A stretch of DNA of 64,000 nt. Origin: Helicobacter labetoulli. Its GTDB lineage: Bacteria > Campylobacterota > Campylobacteria > Campylobacterales > Helicobacteraceae. The DNA lies in NCBI RefSeq assembly GCF_003670275.1, contig NZ_QXJF01000001.1:1-64000 (forward strand). The letters are read 5' to 3'. A program made the position numbers and the translations under genes. Positions 8,206-16,769 of this stretch are shown here, one piece after another; the stretch's first letter is position 1; each line of letters starts with the position of its first letter. The notes beneath the pieces are model-generated. The model saw nothing but the letters and a program-made list of their open reading frames with translations, was not told the DNA's origin and ran no database searches.

Positions 8206-9510
8206 TTACTTCATCTTTATATTTGTAATGATGGGCGTTGTTTCATCAATTCCACTTAGAATCTGCGTAAAATTCCCATTGCTAATGCCTAGCTCCACGC
8301 TCACAGATTCTGCCTTGCCATTGTTTAGAATCCACAGAGTCCCCGTTTTTGTATGAGATTTTTGTTTGCTATGAATCTGTGCTTTGGGGCGAGGTGGCGG
8401 GGCAAACATATTCCCAAGAGATGAGCTAGTTTTTTTACCCCCCACTTTTTGCAAGGATTTGTTTAAGTCAAAATACAAAGCCGAGCTTGGCACAAGCAGG
8501 ACATTTTCTGCCTTTGCAGTGATAATATCAGCTGTAGCACTCATATCAGGGCGTAAAAGCAAGGATTTGTTATCCACTTCAATTTTAGCACGATAGATAA
8601 TAATACTTGAGCTTGAGCTACTAGAACTTGAATTACTTGAGCTACTAGAACTGCCATCACCTGAGCCAAAATTCACACGATTAACCTTTGCGTGAAAGAT
8701 TCTATCTGGATAAGCATCAACGCTAAAAGTAACCTCCTGCCCCTCTTTGACTTTGCCAATATCAGCTTCCGAAATACTTGCATAAAGCTGCATCTCTTCT
8801 AGGTTTTCAGCTACCTTAAACAAAGTTGGTGCTTGAAAACTCGCCGCCACACTCTGCCCTACTTCCACATTACGAGTAAGCACAATGCCATCAACGGGCG
8901 AGATAATCTCGGAATTTTTTAAATCAATCTTAGCACTTTCAATACTTGTTTGAATCTCCACAATAGAAGCGCGTTTAATATCCACATCAGCACGAGCACT
9001 TGTATAATTTGTCTTGGCATTTTGTAGCTCTAAAAGCGAGGGAGAAGCTCCATTTGTCGCATTATACAACTCTTGCAATCTATCATAATTCCACTTTTTA
9101 TCCTTTAAAGTTTGCTCACTTGCTTTGAGTTGGGCTTTAGCGGAATTAAGCTGTGCGGTGTATTTGGCAATTTGCTGATTAATGCTTTCAGGATTAATGC
9201 GAGCTAGAATCTGCCCTTTTTTCACTTCATCATTTTCTTCTACCAACACTTCAAGCACTAGCCCAGAGATAACACTCCCTATCTCCACTTCATTCACGGG
9301 GGAAAGTGAGCCAGAAGCCGAAATGCTTGATTGTATATCGCCTCTTGTTGCGTGTGTGCTCTCAAAACTTACTTTTGATTGAAGCAGCCACCACACAAGA
9401 GCACTGCCTAGAATGATGATAACTAATATAGCGATGATAATGCCCCACGCTAGAGGCGTGAGCTTTTTTCTTATTTTTTTGGGCTTTAATGTTTGATATA
9501 GATTCATCAT
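8206..9510 (-). CDS. MacA-type periplasmic adaptor (membrane fusion protein)
   Basis: This 434-residue adaptor has one inner-membrane helix at about residues 17-43, then lipoyl and beta-barrel segments (SGSLSPVNEVEIGS, VDGIVLTRNVEVGQSV) flanking an alpha-helical hairpin. It would bridge the MacB-type transporter and the outer-membrane duct. A striking serine-rich stretch of about 20 residues follows GSGDG in the beta-barrel domain and is encoded by a short internal repeat near 8605-8655. The C terminus is also extended. ATG codons at 9510 and 9507 overlap the stop of the TolC-like gene. Confidence 0.9.
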   Translation of the reverse strand: MMNLYQTLKPKKIRKKLTPLAWGIIIAILVIIILGSALVWWLLQSKVSFESTHATRGDIQSSISASGSLSPVNEVEIGSVISGLVLEVLVEENDEVKKGQILARINPESINQQIAKYTAQLNSAKAQLKASEQTLKDKKWNYDRLQELYNATNGASPSLLELQNAKTNYTSARADVDIKRASIVEIQTSIESAKIDLKNSEIISPVDGIVLTRNVEVGQSVAASFQAPTLFKVAENLEEMQLYASISEADIGKVKEGQEVTFSVDAYPDRIFHAKVNRVNFGSGDGSSSSSSNSSSSSSSSSIIIYRAKIEVDNKSLLLRPDMSATADIITAKAENVLLVPSSALYFDLNKSLQKVGGKKTSSSLGNMFAPPPRPKAQIHSKQKSHTKTGTLWILNNGKAESVSVELGISNGNFTQILSGIDETTPIITNIKMK

Positions 9511-11018
9511 TCTACCTTTTGCGTTGAAGTTTGTTGTGCTACACTTTCTAGTGCGAGATTCCCACCTAATGCTTTAAAAAGCGTGATGAGTGAGAGAATC
9601 TCATTTGTCTTTGCGTTAAAAAGCTGTGTTTGCAAAGATAGATAAGTGTTTTCTTGTGTTAAAAAATCATTTGTATCAAGCACTCCACGCGTATTTTTGG
9701 CACTATTACTTTCATAAGCTTTTACTCCCACTTCATAGGCATTTTGCGTATTTTGAGTTTGTCGTTTTTTAGATTCTATATCAAACAAGGCATTTTCAAT
9801 TTCACTTAAAGCGGTGTTAATATTATTTTGCAAAGTGTAGTATGCCTCTTTACTTAGCTCCTTTTGAATAAGGTAGTTTTGCTTTAAAGATGTGCGATTA
9901 AGAAGCGGGGCGGTAATGGAATTTGCGATTTGAAAAACAAGCGACCCAGCCCCTGCACTGCTATATAGAATCTCACCTACAGAGCCACTAAGAGAAATGC
10001 TAGGCAACCTTGCAGCTTTTGCATTAGTTTGCTTGTAAAGTTGAGAATGTAAGGCGTATAAGCTAGATTCAATATCGGGGCGAGAGAGCAGAATCTCACT
10101 TGGCATTTTATCTATATGAAATGTTGCAATTTGTGGAAAAGTATAAACAGATTCCATAAAATCTATATGTTTATTCAGCTCACTCAATTCAATGTTAAGT
10201 AATACAAGCAGGGCATTTTTATTTTGTTCAAAGGTATAAAGCAGGGTTTCATAGCTATTTTTTTGTGTCGTGGTATTTGCCACAAAGCTTTGATATGTAG
10301 CAATGTCAATAAGCCCAAAATGCAACTTTTGAGTATTGATAGATTCAATCTCTTCAAGATTCTTAAGCGTATTCTTAGCAAGATTTAACGCTCTAGCATT
10401 ATCACGCAATGTAAAATACAGATTTGCCACTTCGGCAATAAGCGAGATTTGTGCGTAGGCGAGATTGCTTTGAGCGATGGCATAGTCTTTTTTACTTGAT
10501 TGACGCAAAGCATTAAGCTTCCCAAACAAATCAAGCTCCCAGCTCATACCTACACTTGCATTTATGGAGTTTGCTCCGGGGCGGATAGCTGTGGTTTGTG
10601 AAAGGGTGCGTCTATCAATGTAGCTTGAGTTAAGGCTACCATTGATTGTAGGGAGCATACTTGCGGTATTGATTTTTACTTGCGATTTGGCTTGCTTAAT
10701 ACGAGAAGTCATTGTCAGCACATTAGTATTATTTTCTAAAGCAATGTGAAGCAAAGAATGAAGCTCTTTATCATCAATGAGTGCTATAAATTGCTTAAGA
10801 CTAAAGGGCATATCATCTGTGTGATTTTGAGTAGATTCTGTATCTTGTTTTATTTGTGAATCTTGAGATGATAAATCTTTGGCAAGTGAAGCAATATTAT
10901 GAAATTTTTGTGGGATATGCGTTTGCTCTGCACTCTCTTCAAGACTTGGAATCTTTGTGCTACACCCTGCAAAAATGCAAATAAGTAAGATTCTGCTAAA
11001 GGCTCTAAAATGCGTCAT
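9507..11018 (-). CDS. TolC/NodT-type outer-membrane efflux lipoprotein
   Basis: The 503-residue protein begins with a lipoprotein signal peptide ending in the lipobox FAGC. Two long coiled-coil repeats typical of outer-membrane efflux proteins follow. Recognisable segments include WELDLFGKLNALRQSSKKDYAIAQ and a second-half repeat with PDIESSLYALHSQLYKQTNAKAARLPSISLSGS. It is the first gene of the operon and probably supplies the exit duct for the MacA- and MacB-type proteins encoded downstream. AGGGGAT precedes the start codon. Confidence 0.9.
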   Translation of the reverse strand: MTHFRAFSRILLICIFAGCSTKIPSLEESAEQTHIPQKFHNIASLAKDLSSQDSQIKQDTESTQNHTDDMPFSLKQFIALIDDKELHSLLHIALENNTNVLTMTSRIKQAKSQVKINTASMLPTINGSLNSSYIDRRTLSQTTAIRPGANSINASVGMSWELDLFGKLNALRQSSKKDYAIAQSNLAYAQISLIAEVANLYFTLRDNARALNLAKNTLKNLEEIESINTQKLHFGLIDIATYQSFVANTTTQKNSYETLLYTFEQNKNALLVLLNIELSELNKHIDFMESVYTFPQIATFHIDKMPSEILLSRPDIESSLYALHSQLYKQTNAKAARLPSISLSGSVGEILYSSAGAGSLVFQIANSITAPLLNRTSLKQNYLIQKELSKEAYYTLQNNINTALSEIENALFDIESKKRQTQNTQNAYEVGVKAYESNSAKNTRGVLDTNDFLTQENTYLSLQTQLFNAKTNEILSLITLFKALGGNLALESVAQQTSTQKVE

Positions 11019-11037
11019 TCTATCCCCTAAAATCCTT

Positions 11038-11043
11038 AATATA
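11038..11043 (-). promoter_or_regulatory. Candidate -10 element of the efflux operon
   Basis: On the minus strand TATATT lies about 20 bases before the start codon of the TolC-like gene, which would give a very short leader. No clear -35 is visible, which is common in Helicobacter. It is back-to-back with the lipoprotein-operon promoter. Confidence 0.35.
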
Positions 11044-11092
11044 AAATGAAGTCTGGCATACTATTGAAACATTGTGAAGTTTAAGTGAAATC

Positions 11093-11112
11093 AAAAAAAA
11101 AAAAAATATAAT
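11093..11112 (+). promoter_or_regulatory. Promoter with A14 tract abutting TATAAT
   Basis: Fourteen A residues at 11093-11106 run straight into a perfect -10 box, TATAAT, at 11107-11112. The A tract fills the spacer region, where length changes are known to tune transcription of some H. pylori surface genes. Transcription would begin near 11119. That places the ATG at 11113 upstream of the mRNA start and supports the ATG at 11149 as the real start of the first lipoprotein gene. Confidence 0.65.
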
Positions 11113-11148
11113 ATGAACCCTCTCAAAATTTTACACAAAAGGAGTGCA

Positions 11149-12591
11149 ATGAGGTATGTTTATTCAGTTTTAGTGCCATTATGGCTGATTTTAATGACTG
11201 CGTGTTCTCATCAAGGGGCTTTGCAAACTTTCAACGAACACTATTATGGTGGAGAGGATACAAAGGCTTATGAATACGCAAAATCACAAGCAGGAGATTC
11301 TGGAGATGTTTTATGGAATCTACAAGCGGGTGTCAGTGGCTTTGGCTCATCACAAGAAGATGTTGCAACTTTGCTAGAACAAGGAGAGGGATTGTTTAAC
11401 AAATATGAATCTGAAGGCTTGATGGGTGGCTTATTTGGCAATGTGGGTGCTGTGCTTGTGAATGAAAATGTCAAAACCTATCGTGGCAATATCTATGAGG
11501 GCGTTTTATTTAACTACTACAAAGCGTTAAATGCTATGGAGCTAGGAGATTACGCTTTGGCTCGTGTAGAGTTTAATAGAGCAAATGACAGGCAACGCAG
11601 GGCAAAGGAGTATTTTAGAAAAGATATTAATAAAGCAATGGAAGAAAGCAAGAAGGAAAATGCTTCAAATGAGGATCTTAAAAATATTAATGCTGGACAT
11701 ACCAAGGAAAGCACAGCTTCTATTTTAGAATCTCAATATAGCAACCTTAAAAACTTTAATATCTATGAAGGCTTTATTAACCCAGCTGTAAGCTATGTTT
11801 CAGCTCTATTTTTTATGAGTGAGGCGGATTACTCAAAAGCGACTGATTTGTATAAAGAGGCTTATGGAATCACTCACGCTTATGTAATCAATCAGGATTT
11901 AGAAGTGATGAATAAACGCAAAAGGGGTGATAAAACAAAATACACTTGGTTTATCATAGAAGATGGCAAAAGTGCTTCACTTGAAGAGCTATCCATTGAC
12001 TTACCTGCATATCTTGTAAGTGAAAGTGTCTTGCACGTGGGCGTGTCAATCCCACAACTGAAAGAGGGTATCCCAAGTGCAAGTTTATACCAAGCAGTGA
12101 GTCATAAGAACAAGAGAGAATACAAGGCTTTTGAAGTAAGTGATACCGATGGTGTTATTGCAAATGAGTTTAGTGAAAAACTCCCTTTTATCCTTACTCG
12201 TGCTATAAGCTCTGCCATCTTAAAGGCAACAACTCAAGCGACTTTAAATAATGTGGGTGGCGATCAGTTTGGTGCGACTGGAGCGATTGTAGGATCGCTT
12301 GTTGGAGCGGCTTATTCTGCAGCTACAAATAATGCTGATGTGCGTATCACAACAGCTCTGCCAAAGCGAGTTTTAGCTCTGCAAGTGCCAAATAATGCGT
12401 TAGATTTTGCACTTCAAGCCGATGGCAACACATTGTATGAAGTAAGTTTTTCTTGCAAAAAAGATACAGAAAGCGAGAAAAAAGTAAGCAATGTTATTGT
12501 TTTGTGCGATAAAAATGATAACATTCTTTATCTGCGTTCAAAAGGTAAAAATCCAACTTATCAAATTCTAAAAGGAGGAATCAATGAATAA
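11149..12591 (+). CDS. Large lipoprotein of the COG3014 type
   Basis: The protein of about 480 residues starts with a lipoprotein signal ending in LMTAC. Its central part has helical repeat-like segments, including EGVLFNYYKALNAMELGDYALARVEFNRANDRQRRAKEYF, typical of COG3014 proteins. A glycine/alanine-rich hydrophobic stretch (GATGAIVGSLVGAAYSAA) lies near residue 395. The ATG at 11149 follows AAAGGAG by five bases and is preferred over the in-frame ATG at 11113, which falls at the promoter. It heads a four-gene lipoprotein operon and overlaps the LpoB-like gene by eight bases. The family has no established biochemical function that I know of. Confidence 0.75.
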   Translation: MRYVYSVLVPLWLILMTACSHQGALQTFNEHYYGGEDTKAYEYAKSQAGDSGDVLWNLQAGVSGFGSSQEDVATLLEQGEGLFNKYESEGLMGGLFGNVGAVLVNENVKTYRGNIYEGVLFNYYKALNAMELGDYALARVEFNRANDRQRRAKEYFRKDINKAMEESKKENASNEDLKNINAGHTKESTASILESQYSNLKNFNIYEGFINPAVSYVSALFFMSEADYSKATDLYKEAYGITHAYVINQDLEVMNKRKRGDKTKYTWFIIEDGKSASLEELSIDLPAYLVSESVLHVGVSIPQLKEGIPSASLYQAVSHKNKREYKAFEVSDTDGVIANEFSEKLPFILTRAISSAILKATTQATLNNVGGDQFGATGAIVGSLVGAAYSAATNNADVRITTALPKRVLALQVPNNALDFALQADGNTLYEVSFSCKKDTESEKKVSNVIVLCDKNDNILYLRSKGKNPTYQILKGGINE

Positions 12592-13192
12592 GAAGTTAGT
12601 AGCGTGTGGAGTGGCTTTAAGCACACTTCTCATAGCTGGGTGCAGTGGCGGACCTGAATATGTAGATGCGTCAAATTCTAAGGCGTATGCGAGTATGGGC
12701 TTAGATTACCACGATATTGAAAAGGCAGCCACTGATAGTGTGCAGTCTCTTTTGAGCAGTGCTCAAGTGCGTGAAATCTCACAAGGTGGGAAGAAAAGAG
12801 TCGTTATGATTTCTGGTGTAATTAATGACACTATGCAGACGATTGATACCGACCAGCTTAGTCGTAAGATTACACGCGATATGAGAAATAGTGGTAAGTT
12901 TGTGCTTACTCTAGCTCAAGGGGCAAAGACTGAAAAAGGCATTGATATGGCAAGAAGTGCGCGTGATAATGATGAGTTTGATCAACGCACAACCATAGAA
13001 AAAGGCAATCTAAAATCTGCCGAACTTTCACTCTCTGGGAAAATCGTGCAAAAGAACACAAAAGTTGGCTCAAAGCAACGCACAGATTATTTTTTCTTAC
13101 TTACACTGACCAATCTTAAAGATGGAACTGTTGTCTGGGACGATGAAGTCAATATCATCAAGCTTGGCTCAAACTCATCGGTAACTTGGTAA
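12584..13192 (+). CDS. LpoB-like lipoprotein
   Basis: A lipoprotein signal ends in LIAGC. The mature part matches the LpoB/FlgO-like fold family: KRVVMISGVINDTMQTIDTDQLSRKITRDMRNSGKFVL, then a second half with AELSLSGKIVQKN and a conserved DYFFLLTLTNLKDGTVVWDDE. In E. coli LpoB activates penicillin-binding protein 1B from the outer membrane; whether this homologue does so is not established. AAAGGAGG precedes the ATG inside the end of the previous gene. Its neighbours suggest a shared outer-membrane complex. Confidence 0.8.
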   Translation: MNKKLVACGVALSTLLIAGCSGGPEYVDASNSKAYASMGLDYHDIEKAATDSVQSLLSSAQVREISQGGKKRVVMISGVINDTMQTIDTDQLSRKITRDMRNSGKFVLTLAQGAKTEKGIDMARSARDNDEFDQRTTIEKGNLKSAELSLSGKIVQKNTKVGSKQRTDYFFLLTLTNLKDGTVVWDDEVNIIKLGSNSSVTW

Positions 13193-13222
13193 GATTCTAA
13201 AACTAAAAACAAAGGAGATAAA

Positions 13223-13810
13223 ATGAATACAAAGGCAAAATTGTTAGCAGGAAGTGTTGTAGCGGCATTATTACTCATTGGCTGTGGTGGCGATGATTCA
13301 CTTGGGGTTGGCGGTAAAAGCATAGATAAAAAAGCACTTAAGGCTCTCAATCTTAAAGGTGCGCCAAATTGGGTGCTTAATGCTGGACAAGGCGATATGA
13401 GTGCTATTGGAGATGCGGAAATTGTAGGTGGAGATTTAGGCTTTGCGCGCAATGAAGCCCTTGCTTTAGCTAGAGATGAAATCGCACGACAAGTTTCAGT
13501 AAGTGTTAAAGGCTCACTTTTAAATGCTAAAAGCAAAACTAAAAGTGATATGGGTGATGCGAGTATGCAGTCTATCACAGAGGAAATTACAAAACAAAGC
13601 ACAGATACGATTCTTAGTGGGACAAAACAAACTGACACTTGGATAACTGATGATGGCTCACGCATTTTTGTTCTTGCAAAGCTTGATGAAGGTAACAAAG
13701 CAAAACTTGAAGCAAATGTAAAAAAGCAAATTGCTCAAAACAGGCTTATCCCCAATGATATGAAGCGAGAAATGCTGGAAAACCTTGATTTAAGCTCTAG
13801 TGCTGAATAA
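13223..13810 (+). CDS. LPP20-family lipoprotein
   Basis: This 195-residue protein has a signal peptide ending in LIGC and a mature domain typical of the LPP20 family: GAPNWVLNAGQGDMSAIGDAEI followed by ARNEALALARDEIARQVSVSV. Lpp20 is a conserved surface or outer-membrane lipoprotein of H. pylori. The related FlgP is part of the flagellar basal disk in Campylobacter. AAAGGAG precedes the start. It is followed after 13 bases by a second LPP20-like gene. Which of the two corresponds to H. pylori Lpp20 cannot be decided here. Confidence 0.82.
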   Translation: MNTKAKLLAGSVVAALLLIGCGGDDSLGVGGKSIDKKALKALNLKGAPNWVLNAGQGDMSAIGDAEIVGGDLGFARNEALALARDEIARQVSVSVKGSLLNAKSKTKSDMGDASMQSITEEITKQSTDTILSGTKQTDTWITDDGSRIFVLAKLDEGNKAKLEANVKKQIAQNRLIPNDMKREMLENLDLSSSAE

Positions 13811-13823
13811 AGATTGGTAGAGA

Positions 13824-14714
13824 ATGCGGTTAATAGGTATCTTAGCGATAGGGGCTGTTTTTTGGTTGGCTGGTTGCGGTGGCGATTCGCCTAAGCAACC
13901 TACTTGGTTTGGTAAAAACGCACAAAGTGAAGCTTTTATGATTGGCTTTGGTAGTGCCAAAACGCTTGATGTCGCCAAAGCAAGAGCATTAAGTGATATA
14001 AGCAATCAGCTAAGTGTGCAGGTGAGTTCGCAGTTTAAATCACACACACAAAGGCAAGATTCCCATATCACACATAGTGTGAGCAATGAAGTCAAGCTTG
14101 ATACGGCTGGGATTGAGCTAAGTGATGTGAGCTATGTCAAAGATGAGTTTAAGGACAATCAATATTTTGTCCAAGCTCAGATTCCAAAAGCTTCACTCAT
14201 TAAGCAGTTTCAAAACTCATTTAACAAAGAGTATGGTGCTTTAAACTTTAATAGAATGTCGCAATGCAGTAGCATTTCAATCAAAGACAAAATGCGTCTA
14301 GCGTATGCATTAGATAAACTTAGTCTTTATGGAATGCTTTTGCACTCGCTTGGTGTGAATACAAGGGATCTTTCAGCACTTGAAGATACGCTTTCCGCAA
14401 ACTCGCCCATGCCCACCGCACGGCTTCAGATTCAAGGTGCAGAGGCTGATATTGTCTCAGCTGAACTTGCACAGGAGCTAGGAGAGTTTTACAACTTTGA
14501 TTCAGAGGCGGAGAATGTGATTAATGTTAAGCTTAAGATGGTGCTTATTAACGGGAATACAATTAAAGCTGATGCGATTATGACAATCTATGATTGCCGC
14601 AAAAATGCTGTATTTACAACTAGTGTAAGTAACATTGATGATTCGCTTAGCTTCACAGCCAAACGCATTGGGGTTCAGCTCTACAAAAAGCTTCAAGAAT
14701 GGGTAGAAAGCTAA
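13824..14714 (+). CDS. LPP20-like lipoprotein, larger paralogue
   Basis: The signal peptide ends in LAGCGG. The first half repeats the LPP20 pattern: PTWFGKNAQSEAFMIGFGSAKTLDVAKARALSDISNQLSVQVSS. The C-terminal 150 residues are a separate domain I do not recognise. It is 296 residues against 195 in the preceding paralogue, so the pair probably arose by duplication plus a C-terminal addition. It ends the lipoprotein operon; a hairpin terminator lies about 50 bases downstream. Confidence 0.78.
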   Translation: MRLIGILAIGAVFWLAGCGGDSPKQPTWFGKNAQSEAFMIGFGSAKTLDVAKARALSDISNQLSVQVSSQFKSHTQRQDSHITHSVSNEVKLDTAGIELSDVSYVKDEFKDNQYFVQAQIPKASLIKQFQNSFNKEYGALNFNRMSQCSSISIKDKMRLAYALDKLSLYGMLLHSLGVNTRDLSALEDTLSANSPMPTARLQIQGAEADIVSAELAQELGEFYNFDSEAENVINVKLKMVLINGNTIKADAIMTIYDCRKNAVFTTSVSNIDDSLSFTAKRIGVQLYKKLQEWVES

Positions 14715-14765
14715 TCTCTTAACATTTTGAAGAATCTCTTGGCTAAAAAGCCTTTTGATTTTTTT

Positions 14766-14792
14766 AGCTCTCCACTTCGGGGAGCTATTTTT
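14766..14792 (+). terminator. Rho-independent terminator of the lipoprotein operon
   Basis: An 8-bp stem, AGCTCTCC paired with GGGGAGCT with one G-U pair, has loop ACTTC and is followed by ATTTTT. A smaller hairpin, GGCT-AAAA-AGCC with T residues after it, lies at 14741-14758. Both are just downstream of the last lipoprotein gene. Confidence 0.75.
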
Positions 14793-14962
14793 CACTTAAC
14801 TTTATAGATTAAAACTCTTACAAATTAAATTTTAAGATTTTGAAATCCGCCCTACATTCTCTCGCGTAAAAAGCTACTTAAATGCTTTATTTTTTTTTGG
14901 GTAAGACTTTAAGAAAAAAGCTATTTTTTAAGGAATATGTCAATGAAGTAAAAATTGTTTCT

Positions 14963-15457
14963 TTAAAAAATTCCGCCATTTACATTGTCAATAAACTTCA
15001 TCTTATTCACAACAGAATCTATAAGCCCCTTCATTTCTTTGCTGTGATTATCATTTGAGGCAATTTTCTCAAACTCATCAAAGCTTAATTTTGATGAGTT
15101 GTTTTTGAGATAATCCATTGCAACTTTTTCGTTACTATTAATCAACCCCTCTTGCTTGAGTGTCTTTGCAAGATTCTCAAAAGAAGTCTTATCTTTGAAT
15201 CCACCCTCCAACTCACCGCCAATTTCCCTAGCCTTTTCCAGTTCTTGAGATGGAGAAAACTTATCTTCAATTCTTTTGGTAATATCTGTATATTGTAGGG
15301 AATGTGTGGATTTGTCTCTATTATGGAGGCTATCAACGCCATTAATATCCTGCTCAGATTCACGAGTTCTATTTGCATTTTGCGGTTGATTAGCGACATT
15401 ATAAATATTGGCGAGTAGCCCTTGCACACCGCCGTGATTAGTTTTTGTAATATCCAC
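14963..15457 (-). CDS. Hypothetical protein
   Basis: This soluble, charged protein of 164 residues has no signal peptide or membrane helix. Residues 1-70 look disordered and are rich in Asn, Gln, Ser and Asp. The rest is predicted helical (ENLAKTLKQEGLINSNEKVAMDYLKNN). Translation starts at GTG 15457, with GGAGGT six bases upstream. It lies downstream of the TerB-like gene on the same strand and is probably cotranscribed with it. I do not recognise the family. Confidence 0.65.
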   Translation of the reverse strand: MDITKTNHGGVQGLLANIYNVANQPQNANRTRESEQDINGVDSLHNRDKSTHSLQYTDITKRIEDKFSPSQELEKAREIGGELEGGFKDKTSFENLAKTLKQEGLINSNEKVAMDYLKNNSSKLSFDEFEKIASNDNHSKEMKGLIDSVVNKMKFIDNVNGGIF

Positions 15458-15500
15458 TCTGCACCTCCATTAAATAACAGAATATAAGCAAATAATATTC

Positions 15501-16412
15501 CTAAAAATCCCAACCCTTGCGTGATTTATCCTGCTCTACCTCCTGTTTCTCATCATTGCTTGAATATTCTTGTTTGCTTGTATCTTCTCCTTTAGATTCT
15601 AATAGCTCTAGCAAAATTGAGTAAGCCTTATCAATCTCCTTAAGATAAGTAAGGGAAGTATCTTGAAAGCTTTTGTTGATATTTTTATTATCAAAAATAT
15701 TTTGCTTTGTCTGCTTGATAAGATTATGATACTTTTCGCTTAGCTTTGCCTTGTCTAGCTCATTTGTATCTGTTAGCTCAAAAATAGCCTTAGCCTGTTT
15801 CAAATCCATTTTCAGCTCATCAGCATATTCTTTTTCAAACGCATTGTATATGGCATTAAAATCATCATTAGCTATCTCAAAATACGCCGCAATATCCACA
15901 ATGCTTTCTTGCTCAGAATCCTCAAGCTTACCATCAGCATACGCAAGGGCAAATAAAAACTCCACAACTTTTAACCGCTTTTTATACTCACCCTTTGTTA
16001 AAGCCACATAGCTCTCACATAGCTCATCAAGGCTGATACTTGGTGTTTGCTCTTTTTGGACAATCTCTTCTAGCTCCTCCTTGCTCAATCGTGGATTCTT
16101 AGATTCAGCTGCCATATCACTTAGAATCTCATCTAAAAGCTGCTTTTCCAAAAGGCAGATTTGCTCATCACTCCACACTACCCGCGCAATAATAGCTGCA
16201 AGAATTGAAAATTCATTTGATTTGATTTTACCTACCCAAGGATCTTGCATTTGATAAGGATTATCAAAATTTATAGGTGTATTATCCGCATTATTTGAGC
16301 CAAAAGGCATATTTTGTGGATTTTGATGAAGTGGATTTTTAAGATAATCTTGCAAAGTGTTGTAAAGAAAGTATATAACAACTCCAGCAATGAGTAAAAG
16401 TACGATTTCCAT
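15501..16412 (-). CDS. Membrane-anchored TerB/DjlA-like protein with degenerate J domain
   Basis: One N-terminal helix (MEIVLLLIAGVVIYFLYNTL) anchors the protein. A TerB-type helical domain follows at about residues 65-195, with the acidic pattern ALAYADGKLEDSEQESIVDIAAYF typical of TerB and DjlA. The C-terminal 70 residues resemble a J domain (LSEKYHNLIKQTKQNIFDNKN then YLKEIDKAYSILLELLE), but the essential HPD tripeptide is absent. It therefore probably cannot stimulate DnaK. It is 303 residues long and opens a two-gene tail with the hypothetical protein downstream. The function is unknown. Confidence 0.72.
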   Translation of the reverse strand: MEIVLLLIAGVVIYFLYNTLQDYLKNPLHQNPQNMPFGSNNADNTPINFDNPYQMQDPWVGKIKSNEFSILAAIIARVVWSDEQICLLEKQLLDEILSDMAAESKNPRLSKEELEEIVQKEQTPSISLDELCESYVALTKGEYKKRLKVVEFLFALAYADGKLEDSEQESIVDIAAYFEIANDDFNAIYNAFEKEYADELKMDLKQAKAIFELTDTNELDKAKLSEKYHNLIKQTKQNIFDNKNINKSFQDTSLTYLKEIDKAYSILLELLESKGEDTSKQEYSSNDEKQEVEQDKSRKGWDF

Positions 16413-16460
16413 AATCTATTATCCTTTTGTGAGTTTTGCGGCATTTTAGCAAAATTTACT

Positions 16461-16769
16461 TTAGCGTTTGTTAATGCGTTTTTCAAAATCTTTTTTTAGC
16501 TTTTCTTCTTGCTCTCGTTCAGCTTTTTTTAACCTTTTAAGCTCTTCAATCCTCTCATTTTCAAGGGCAATTTTTTTCTCCCTACTATCACGGATTCTCT
16601 GCATATACTGTTCACGCCTTTTTGGGTCTTGATAGCGAATAGGCTTCATAAACAGCACACCCACGATGATAAAGAAAAATACCAACGCCATTGCAGCATC
16701 TTCCCCACCAAAATGATACCAAGTCGCCCCAACAACCGCCGCTAGAAGAAGTTTCCAAAACGCCTGCAT
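16461..16769 (-). CDS. Small membrane protein with charged coiled coil
   Basis: This 102-residue protein has two hydrophobic segments at about 4-20 and 27-42. A strongly basic/acidic coiled coil makes up the rest (RIEELKRLKKAEREQEEKLKKDFEKR). Its start overlaps the last base of the HdrB-like gene, so it belongs to the same operon as the cysteine-depleted SdhB/HdrB-like pair. It could serve as their membrane tether. That role is inference; I do not recognise the family. Confidence 0.65.
   Translation of the reverse strand: MQAFWKLLLAAVVGATWYHFGGEDAAMALVFFFIIVGVLFMKPIRYQDPKRREQYMQRIRDSREKKIALENERIEELKRLKKAEREQEEKLKKDFEKRINKR

Noticed and set aside
13087-13698. 203-codon minus-strand frame opposite the LPP20-family gene
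   Set aside because: It is Ser/Leu/Pro-rich, the usual look of an antisense shadow; the plus-strand gene has a signal peptide and a known domain.
15142-15513. 123-codon minus-strand frame
   Set aside because: It overlaps the end of the TerB-like gene and most of the 164-residue gene in another frame. The 164-residue frame has a strong Shine-Dalgarno and normal protein composition.
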